A stretch of DNA of 64,000 bases from Cylicocyclus nassatus. Taxonomy: Eukaryota; Nematoda; Chromadorea; Rhabditida; Strongylidae. Under the pieces are notes generated by a model. The model made no database searches. It had not been told where the DNA came from and saw only the letters and a program-made list of their open reading frames with translations. The position numbers were made by a program, and so were the translations under genes. This document shows positions 57,355-64,000 of this stretch, one piece after another (the stretch's first letter is position 1; each line of letters starts with the position of its first letter). Location: assembly GCA_958299035.1 (NCBI GenBank), contig CATQJL010000001.1:77273594-77337593 (forward strand), in the 5' to 3' direction.

Positions 57355-57700
57355 TTAGGTTGTAAAGAAAGTTCTGGGCACTTGCGCAAATTTTAATCGC
57401 TGTAACTTCAAGCAGACTAAATCTTCTCTAGAGCTACAAAATTCACTGCAAAGACATTTTGTCTACAACATATATTTGTCTTGCTGGCTTTTCAGCGCCT
57501 CACTGCGGACCACCAGCATGCCCATAAGAGAGTAAGGTCGACGCAAAAAAGTGGCCTATCTGTGCAGCATTATCTCAGGCCTGATGAGAGCTGGAGAGCT
57601 CAGATGCTGCGGCTATGGAAGTCCGCTGGGGCTATTATGGAAACTATTGTCATCAGCACACTGAAAATCCAATCAAACAAAAACCTGAAAAATTGAGCGA
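57355..57700 (+). mobile_element. Mariner-like relic
   Basis: TTAGGTTGTAAAGAAAGTTC followed by tgggcacttgcg resembles the 5' terminal repeat of mariner elements (a TA target followed by the TAGGTTG-type end). About 120 bp downstream a plus-strand frame contains LRPDESWRAQMLRLWKSAG, loosely like the transposase region before the WWD motif. No matching 3' end and no full catalytic DDD are visible. This is a truncated, dead copy if the call is right. Confidence 0.3.
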
Positions 57701-57901
57701 AAACCTACTGTCGACCGTATACCTGCCGTACCCCGATAGGTTATGGCACCGTACACTAGATAATGCGTCTCGCCGAACTGAATCGAACGGTGTCTTTGGA
57801 TTCAGAATACGTCTATTCTCAAGCGAGATATGGCGATGCGACGCGTATTCCGGTGCACACTAGTGGAGTGCGGCGCACTGTGTGGCGACTTTTTTGACAA
57901 A

Positions 57902-58168
57902 TTATGAGCGGTATTGTAGGCATGACAAAAACTGCGTGTTTTCAAGGAAAACCCGCTCGAGATACTGTGCAGGTTCGGTCAAATGGCTAGAGCTAGTGTG
58001 ACGCACGCGGCAGTACGGCTCGAGAACGGGAGGTGCCGATGTTTTTGTTATATCGCCGGGGCAATCTTTGATAGCAGCCACTATCAAAAAATCGATGGTG
58101 GGCGCTGTCTTTGCTGCGCAAACGAGGACATAAACCGGATACGATAATTTAGCATCGACATCTATCAA
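57902..58168 (-). CDS. ATG-free 88-codon frame, uncertain
   Basis: A minus-strand frame with balanced composition (SYPVYVLVCAAKTAPTIDFL, YCRVRHTSSSHLTEPAQYLE) and four cysteines ends LQYRS then TAA. No start codon, splice site of matching phase, or known domain was found. Could be an exon or a chance frame. Confidence 0.15.
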   Translation of the reverse strand: MIDVDAKLSYPVYVLVCAAKTAPTIDFLIVAAIKDCPGDITKTSAPPVLEPYCRVRHTSSSHLTEPAQYLERVFLENTQFLSCLQYRS

Positions 58169-58729
58169 AAAATCATGATTTTTAAAAGATAAAGAGAGAG
58201 TTTGATTTTTATTTCAAGCATTCTTCGAAATATATGAAGATTTGATCGACATAGCCCAAAGAAATAGTAGAAAAAACTTGACATCTTATTTTTGCTGCGA
58301 TCAGCTGTTCATTGATCATTCCCATTCGTATGCCATCCTATACTATTTGTGCAATTTCGGGCACTGTCGTCCGCAGAATCAGCCAGCTGATGTTTTCAGT
58401 AAGGTACTCACAAGCAACTTACGGAATTTGTGTCTGCGTCTCTTTGCAGACACGCTATGTCCGTAGGCCAGGCCGACGGAGACGGCTTAGCTTAGGCAGG
58501 CAGCGCAGCTCGCTGCGCCAAGTGACCGGTCCCTTGGCTTTCAGCTCATTGTCCATTCTTAAAGCACTGGTAGCAAAGGAATCGTAAGATTAGCTTACGG
58601 ATCTCCTTTGAGGTCAGCGCAGATCATCCGAGCGGGGTTTACTACGGGCCGTTGTCTAAGGCAGCGTCCAAGCAAAATCTAGGCTGCCTCGGTTACTATT
58701 TAGCCTAAATGCAGGCGGAGTAGTGGCAT

Positions 58730-59400
58730 CTGCGTTGGTCTGGTCCTCCATCTAGATGCAGATGTAAACCTGAAATCCGCGAAAGTGCTATAAGAGGCAA
58801 CGGCTCGGCAGAACGACGATTTTGAGATACTCATCGTTTTCGGTTCTCCTGGATGAGCTAAGTCCAAGACGTGCTTTGCAGCTTCAAAAGATATCAGTAA
58901 CCCGCTTTTCCAGACGTGAAAACGCTATTTGAGGGCGGAGCGCGTATCTGCCCTCTAGAGCGCGATTGCCTCGCGAGTGGAAATACTGTACCCACAGTAC
59001 CCACGAGCCAATCGCGCTCTAGAGCGCGGATACGCTGTCCGCCTTCAAATACCTCTTTTCACGTCTGGAAAAGCGGATTGATATTTTTTGAAGCCGCACA
59101 GCACAGTTTTGACCTAGCTCATCAGGGGAACCAAGAATGGCGAATATCCCAAAGTTGTCATCTGCCGAGCCGCTGCCTTTGAGCCTCGCCCATCCTGTTA
59201 TCCTCTGCCCATCCGAAGACTGAAAGTCGCCCACTCCTTCAGGAGTGCTCCCAAAAGTCGGGTCTGGGGGTTTGGCACAGCTTGCACTTCACGACTATAA
59301 TCAAGGCCATGGAAAGACCCTAGAACGACAAAAACACGGAAGCCTAAATTTTGTGTGGGTGTTGCCTCTAAGTGTTTTAGGTCCCAACAGCAACCAGACT
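58730..59400 (+). repeat. Dispersed repeat, copy 3, split by a palindrome
   Basis: The left part (58,730-58,794: gcatctgcgttggtctggtc to gtgctataag) and the right part (59,179-59,400: gagcctcgcccatc, gactgaaagtc, gctcccaaaagtcgggt, gcacttcacg, gacaaaaac) match the uninterrupted copy at 41.9-42.2 kb. The break falls exactly between gtgctat and agcc-cgccca. Confidence 0.7.
58795..59178. mobile_element. 384-bp foldback inserted in the dispersed repeat
   Basis: Inverted arms of about 190 bp start AGGCA(A/G)CGGCTCGGCAGA and continue through ctgatgagct(a), cttcaaaa, cgcttttccagacgtgaaaa and ctctagagcgcgattg. The centre is at about 58,987. Flanks ATAAG (left) and TTGAG (right) may be a diverged 5-bp duplication. 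No coding capacity. Confidence 0.8.
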
Positions 59401-59633
59401 TCCACTATATGCTAAAGCAACTGTCCAGGGTGGGGCTGCTACCAGTATAATCGTTGTTAAAGTTTGAGCTTTAGTAATTGGAGGTTAACAGCGCACTTCC
59501 GTCGTATGCCACAGAAAGCAGCTAAAAATCTGCTACCGCTGTCTAGCTGTGACCCAAGTACGTAGAGAGAATAGCAATTACGGATAAATACATAGGCTTG
59601 AGTTTTGCAAATCCTCAGTGATGGGGACTCTAA

Positions 59634-59743
59634 GGCTGCGTTTATACTGATCCTGAAGTTCGAGAAACAGTTCCAGCACAGCGCTCGAACTAAGCGCTGT
59701 GCTTGAACTGTTCCCGGACTTGCGGATCATTACGAACGCACCC
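59634..59743. mobile_element. 110-bp MITE, GGCTGCGTTCATACTGAT family (diverged)
   Basis: The left end is GGCTGCGTTTATACTGATCC and the right end read inward is GGGTGCGTTCGTAATGATCC. TAA lies on the left (59,631-59,633) and TTA on the right (59,744-59,746), so the duplication has one mismatch. The interior matches the 52.3-kb copy (cagttccagcacagcgct). Confidence 0.8.
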
Positions 59744-59761
59744 TTATAGATTCCGCATCGT

Positions 59762-60013
59762 ATGATGGTCCTGCAGCAAACTTACAAAATCGTTCTGAGG
59801 CTAAAACTCGGAAACGCTTCGCACTCATGTGAACAAGTTGTTACTAGCGCTCTACTCAATTTTGGAGAATTTTCTCTCTATGACTGCAGTAAAAACTTCG
59901 ACTCCCTCAGAATGCGTAGATTTTTATCCCCTACTCGCAAGATGGATGATGGAAAGCCTGAGCTGCAATTTGTAGAGCAGCTCTATGCTTCACTAATCAT
60001 TATCTTTATTTGA
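59762..60013 (+). CDS. Possible upstream exon sequence
   Basis: Two overlapping plus-strand frames look protein-like: one from ATG at 59,762 (contains YDCSKNFDSLRMRRFLSPTR) and one in the +1 frame (contains VKTSTPSECVDFYPLLARWM). Only one, if either, can be real. They lie just upstream of the membrane-protein candidate and may contribute exons to it. Confidence 0.15.
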   Translation: MMVLQQTYKIVLRLKLGNASHSCEQVVTSALLNFGEFSLYDCSKNFDSLRMRRFLSPTRKMDDGKPELQFVEQLYASLIIIFI

Positions 60014-60086
60014 CGTATCACTGCTACAAAAGACTCCGTCAAATTTCAAGGATTATAGGAGTGCCTTAAGTAGTATACTTTCTTGG

Positions 60087-60590
60087 ATGGTCACCGCTCT
60101 CCTGGAAGTGCAAAACTGTATTAAAACGTATTTCATGGTAATCATCCACTCCACTATTTACCACTGCAGTCTCAACTATTTCCAGAAACATGGTAATGTT
60201 TCATTTCTAGTATGCGGCATGGAAGAATGGCAATTTCAATCGGTTCGCCTCGTCCCCGACGTACTACAAGTAATGTTTTCGTTGCAGATGACTTTTCTGA
60301 CTATAATACAGTTTTTTGTGGGCGTTGCATTATCGCTGCCAATTATGGTAATTGTCTGTAAACATCAAAAACAAAAGCAAATCTACAAACCGGGACATAT
60401 TCCTGAATTCGAGGTATGTCTTCAATCCGTGGACCAAAACGAACTAGGAAATTTCCAGAACCCAGAGAACGAAGAAACAGATACCTATTATGGTTTAAGT
60501 AGCTCAAGATTGTTCCCAGATCGTGAAAAAGGTCGTGTGAATAAAGCAGCAATGGAAGACAAGAAGTCTGAAGGAGGTGCGGAGCCCTGA
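60087..60590 (+). CDS. Possible small single-pass membrane protein
   Basis: The proposed exons are 60,087-60,137, 60,288-60,413 and 60,459-60,590, all phase 0, with introns of 150 and 45 nt (donors ATG/GTAATC and GAG/GTATGT, acceptors gttgcag and tttccag). The product would be 102 residues: a hydrophobic helix of about 22 residues (IIQFFVGVALSLPIMVIV), a basic stop-transfer segment KHQKQKQ, and an acidic, polar tail with TYYGLSSSRLF ending GGAEP. Charge placement predicts a cytoplasmic C-terminus. The unspliced frame is open for 167 codons, so the introns are not certain. AATAAA follows 88 nt after the stop. A competing frame through exon 2 is also open. Product family unknown. Confidence 0.4.
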   Translation: MVTALLEVQNCIKTYFMVIIHSTIYHCSLNYFQKHGNVSFLVCGMEEWQFQSVRLVPDVLQVMFSLQMTFLTIIQFFVGVALSLPIMVIVCKHQKQKQIYKPGHIPEFEVCLQSVDQNELGNFQNPENEETDTYYGLSSSRLFPDREKGRVNKAAMEDKKSEGGAEP

Positions 60591-60678
60591 CTACTGCTTG
60601 TTGTGTCTTTTTATCAATGTAATGATAACTGATTTAGGGATCGAAGGCGTGAGCGATACACAGCCCACAAAGGACTTA

Positions 60679-60684
60679 AATAAA
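60679..60684 (+). promoter_or_regulatory. AATAAA polyadenylation signal
   Basis: Canonical hexamer 88 nt downstream of the stop of the membrane-protein candidate. Confidence 0.45.
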
Positions 60685-60689
60685 GCTTG

Positions 60690-61100
60690 AAGTTAAATGT
60701 TGGTTTCACAGGTGTAAAGTCACTTATCGCATTGCTTCACAAAAAGAAACACACACATTTATCTAAAGGATGCAAAATTAGAAGCTATTGCAGCATTTTC
60801 TACAATGAATCAAAGGGGCGCTCAAGCGCATCTATACACCATGAGGTTTTAGACCAGGAGGGAAACTAATAACTGAATCGGGTGACCTCAGATCTACCGA
60901 AGAGATTCAGAGACAAAATTGTAACTATATCACAACTTGGCGTTGCAAGCCAAAACGGCTATGAAAGGAACAGTTCCTCGTGGCTATTTAGACTGAGGTG
61001 TGGCTGTGTGTTCAGTCACATAACTCGTCTTATTTACTAAATTTAGACGCGTAACCTCACCCTCTTACGCATTGCATTTATTATTGTGATCTATGTGTTT
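60690..61100. other. Unannotated stretch
   Basis: Nothing supported. Confidence 0.35.
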
Positions 61101-61105
61101 GTAAC

Positions 61106-61560
61106 CTCACAAGGGAATGAGAAGCCGAAGTGGCCAAACCAAACAGGCTGTATACCATTCGATGCAGTATAAAACGCTGACTTTGAGTCTGTCTTCCTTA
61201 TCTGCTTATCGCTTCTATGGACGAAGCTACAAGCAGTTTTATTGTGGAAAAATAATCGTACATAGAAACTGTGAAATTGATCACATTGTTGCAATTTCAG
61301 CTCAGCTTTAGGCTTTGAGAGTTTCAAGTAAGTTAGCTGCATGTTTTGGCTCAGCTTGAAGCCGAACGTGGCTTTGCACAGCCAAATTTTCACTTTCACG
61401 CATAATTTCCGAGCAAAATATTGGTTTTTTATGGTTTATAGCGTCCAGAAAAGCGATAAGCAGATAAAAGATAGATTTAAAGTCAGCGCTTTATGCTGCA
61501 TCTAAAGGTATGCAGCTTGTCTGGATTGGTCACTTCGATATCTGACCATTCCCTTGTCAG
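61106..61560. mobile_element. 455-bp foldback, copy 2 of the CTSACAAGGG family
   Basis: Arms of about 128 bp (61,106-61,230 and 61,436-61,560) are inverted copies starting CTCACAAGGGAATG and CTGACAAGGGAATG, and share tatctgcttatcgctt. Length and arm words match 14,310-14,761. The target duplication is not clear. Confidence 0.75.
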
Positions 61561-61924
61561 ATACTTCTCACTGTGGATTATGAACAGTGAAGATTCTTGT
61601 TATCCTGCTTGAAAGGCATACTCTTACCTGAATCCTGATATGATGCATTTTCTCCTAAGTTGCCAAGTCGGACAAATTGACTACAATTCTCATATTGATA
61701 AGTTTATTTATTTTAAAGGGAAGAGAAACGGGAGCTCCTGGTTGCCAAGTCTTTCATTTCCCTGCTTTCCCTGACCTGCTGACCAGTCCATGGAGAATTT
61801 AGCAAATCTGTTGCGAACAGTAGGCAAGTTGGAACATTTTGTAAAATTCAAATATGAGTACTCTCTGTCAAGCCGATGCATTACTCATTCTCTGGTTTGT
61901 CTGATCACAAATCAGTACTCTGCG
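61561..61924. other. Unannotated stretch before the minisatellite
   Basis: Nothing supported. Confidence 0.4.
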
Positions 61925-64000
61925 TTGACACTCGCTCGTAGGCCTTGACACTCGCTCGTAGGCCTTGACACTCGCTCGTAGGCCTTGACACTCGCTCGTA
62001 GGCCTTGACACTCGCTCGTAGGCCTTGACACTCGCTCGTAGGCCTTGACACTCGCTCTTAGGCCTTGACACTCACTCGTAAGCCTTGACACTCACTCGTA
62101 AGCCTTGACACTCGCTCGTAGGCCTTGACACTCGCTCGTAGGCCTTGACACTCGCTCTTAGGCCTTGACACTCACTCGTAAGCCTTGACACTCACTCGTA
62201 AGCCTTGACACTCGCTCGTAGGCCTTGACACTCATTCGTAGGCCTTGACACTCGCTCGTAGGCCTTGACACTCGCTCGTAGGCCTTGACACTCGCTCGTA
62301 GGCCTTGACACTCACTCGTAAGCCTTGACACTCGCTCGTAAGCCTTGACACTCGCTCGTAGGCCTTGACACTCGCTCGTAGGCCTTGACACTCACTCGTA
62401 AGCCTTGACACTCGCTCGTAGGCCTTGACACTCGCTCGTAGGCCTTGACACTCACTCGTAAGCCTTGACACTCACTCGAAGCCTTGACACTCGCTCGTAG
62501 GCCTTGACACTCATTCGTAGGCCTTGACACTCGCTCGTAGGCCTTGACACTCGCTCGTAGGCCTTGAAACTCGCTCGTAGGCCTTGACACTCACTCGTAA
62601 GCCTTGACACTCGCTCGTAAGCCTTGACACTCGCTCGTAGGCCTTGACACTCGCTCGTAGGCCTTGACACTCACTCGTAAGCCTTGACACTCGCTCGTAG
62701 GCCTTGACACTCGCTCGTAGGCCTTGACACTCGCTCGTAGGCCTTGACACTCGCTCGTAGGCCTTGACACTCGCTCGTAGGCCTTGACACTCACTCGTAG
62801 GCCTTGACACTCGCTCGTAGGCCCTTGACACTCACTCGTAAGCCTTGACCACTCGCTCGTAGGCCTTGACACTCATTCGTAGGCCTTGACACTCGCTCGT
62901 AGGCCTTGACACTCGCTCGTAGGCCTTGAAACTCGCTCGTAGGCCTTGACACTCACTCGTAAGCCTTGACACTCGCTCGTAAGCCTTGACACTCGCTCGT
63001 AGGCCTTGACACTCGCTCGTAGGCCTTGACACTCACTCGTAAGCCTTGACACTCGCTCGTAGGGCCTTGACACTCGCTCGTAGGCCTTGACACTCGCTCG
63101 TAGGCCTTGACACTCGCTCGTAGGCCTTGACACTCGCTCGTAGGCCTTGACACTCACTCGTAGGCCTTGACACTCGCTCGTAGGCCTTGACACTCACTCG
63201 TAAGCCTTGACACCTCGCTTGTAGGCCTTGACACTCATTCGTAGGCCTTGACACTCATTCGTAGGCCTTGACACTCGCTCGTAGGCCTTGACACTCACTC
63301 GTAGGCTTTGACACTCACTCGTAGGCCTTGACACTCGCTCGTAGGCCTTGACACTCACTCGTGGGCCTTGACCACTCGCTCGTAGGCCTTGACACTCACT
63401 CGTAGGCCTTGACACTCATTCGTAGGCCTTGACACTCGCTCGTAGGCCTTGACACTCGCTCGTAGGCCTTGACACTCGCTCGTAGGCCTTGACACTCGCT
63501 CGTAGGCCTTGACACTCACCCGTAGGCCTTGACACTCGCTCGTAGGCCTTGACACTCACTCGTAGGCCTTGACACTCACTCGTAAGCCTTGACACTCGCT
63601 CGTAGGCCTTGACACTCACTCGTAGGCCTTGACACTCGCTCGTAGGCCTTGACACTCGCTCGTAGGCCTTGACACTCGCTCGTAGGCCTTGACACTCACT
63701 CGTAGGCCTTGACACTCGCTCGTAGGCCTTGACACTCACTCGTAAGCCTTGACACTCGCTTGTAGGCCTTGACACTCATTCGTAGGCCTTGACACTCATT
63801 CGTAGGCCTTGACACTCGCTCGTAGGCCTTGACACTCACTCGTAGGCTTTGACACTCACTCGTAGGCCTTGACACTCGCTCGTAGGCCTTGACACTCACT
63901 CGTGGGCCTTGACACTCGCTCGTAGGCCTTGACACTCACTCGTAGGCCTTGACACTCATTCGTAGGCCTTGACACTCGCTCGTAGGCCTTGACACTCGCT
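61925..64000. repeat. 20-bp minisatellite, about 104 units, open at window end
   Basis: Unit GGCCTTGACACTCGCTCGTA, with frequent variants CACTCGTAA, CATTCGTAG and TTGAAACTC. Single-base indels occur near 62,477, 62,821, 62,848, 63,061, 63,212 and 63,371. Rare variants recur at fixed distances (TTGAAACTC at about 62,565 and 62,927; GGCTTTGAC at about 63,304 and 63,845), showing higher-order blocks of 18 and 27 units. The minus strand has no stop in the unit, so long frames with a 20-residue period (VKAYERVSRPTSECQG) appear in all three frames; these are by-products. Confidence 0.97.

Noticed and set aside
61925..64000. Long minus-strand frames with a 20-residue repeat (VKAYERVSRPTSECQG)
   Set aside because: The 20-bp unit has no stop on that strand, so all three frames are open. 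Indels are not multiples of three and the frame is not preserved, so this is non-coding minisatellite.
61925..64000. CRISPR-like array of short direct repeats
   Set aside because: Units are contiguous with no unique spacers, in a eukaryotic context.
1..64000. Spliced-leader RNA, rRNA or telomeric TTAGGC repeats
   Set aside because: Looked for by eye and not found.

Overview
This window looks like nuclear DNA of a nematode. It is AT-rich and dominated by repeats. The few plausible coding pieces are split by very short introns (about 45-66 nt, with one longer 150-nt candidate) that end in an AG acceptor, usually CAG, often preceded by a T-rich run. Poly(G)/poly(C) tracts of 9-16 nt are frequent, and many small non-autonomous DNA transposons are present. 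I cannot name the species. There are no bacterial operons, no rRNA genes, no intact tRNA, no spliced-leader RNA gene and no CRISPR array.

Layout. 0-6 kb: low-information DNA with one Tc1/mariner-like foldback (2.0-2.67 kb) and degenerate local repeats. 6.1-8.9 kb: a very large palindrome with arms of about 1.25-1.5 kb and a loop of about 9 nt, its right arm interrupted by a 206-bp transposon insertion. 9.48 kb: an exact copy of a 25-nt laboratory cDNA-amplification primer, probably an assembly or library artefact. 10-17.2 kb: a cluster of foldback and TIR elements, including two PIF/Harbinger-like MITEs sharing one TAA duplication, two hAT-like elements with perfect 8-bp target-site duplications, and members of two other inverted-repeat families. 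23.4-25.0 kb: a 1.6-kb MULE-like element with long terminal inverted repeats. 26-41 kb: mostly unannotatable sequence with GC-rich patches, foldbacks, two further Tc1-like elements and an AATG microsatellite field (36.6-37.1 kb).

41-61 kb is the most gene-like part. The best-supported gene is a 74-residue secreted twin-CX3C peptide (44,830-45,103, minus), with signal peptide, 49-nt intron and AATAAA at the stop. Other spliced candidates are at 45.5-45.8 kb (minus), 48.6-48.8 kb, 49.7-50.07 kb and 60.1-60.7 kb, the last a small single-pass membrane protein. Between them lie three copies of a GGCTGCGTTCATACTGAT MITE, one more hAT MITE, a mariner-like relic and a dispersed repeat split by a 384-bp palindrome.

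61.9 kb to the window end is a 20-bp minisatellite of about 104 units with higher-order duplications. It runs off the edge.

The genes show no obvious functional linkage. The main story is a dense collection of non-autonomous inverted-repeat elements, several with target-site duplications and some nested inside one another, with no autonomous transposase in view. All exon calls are by eye from splice-site and reading-frame agreement; none was tested against transcripts or databases.
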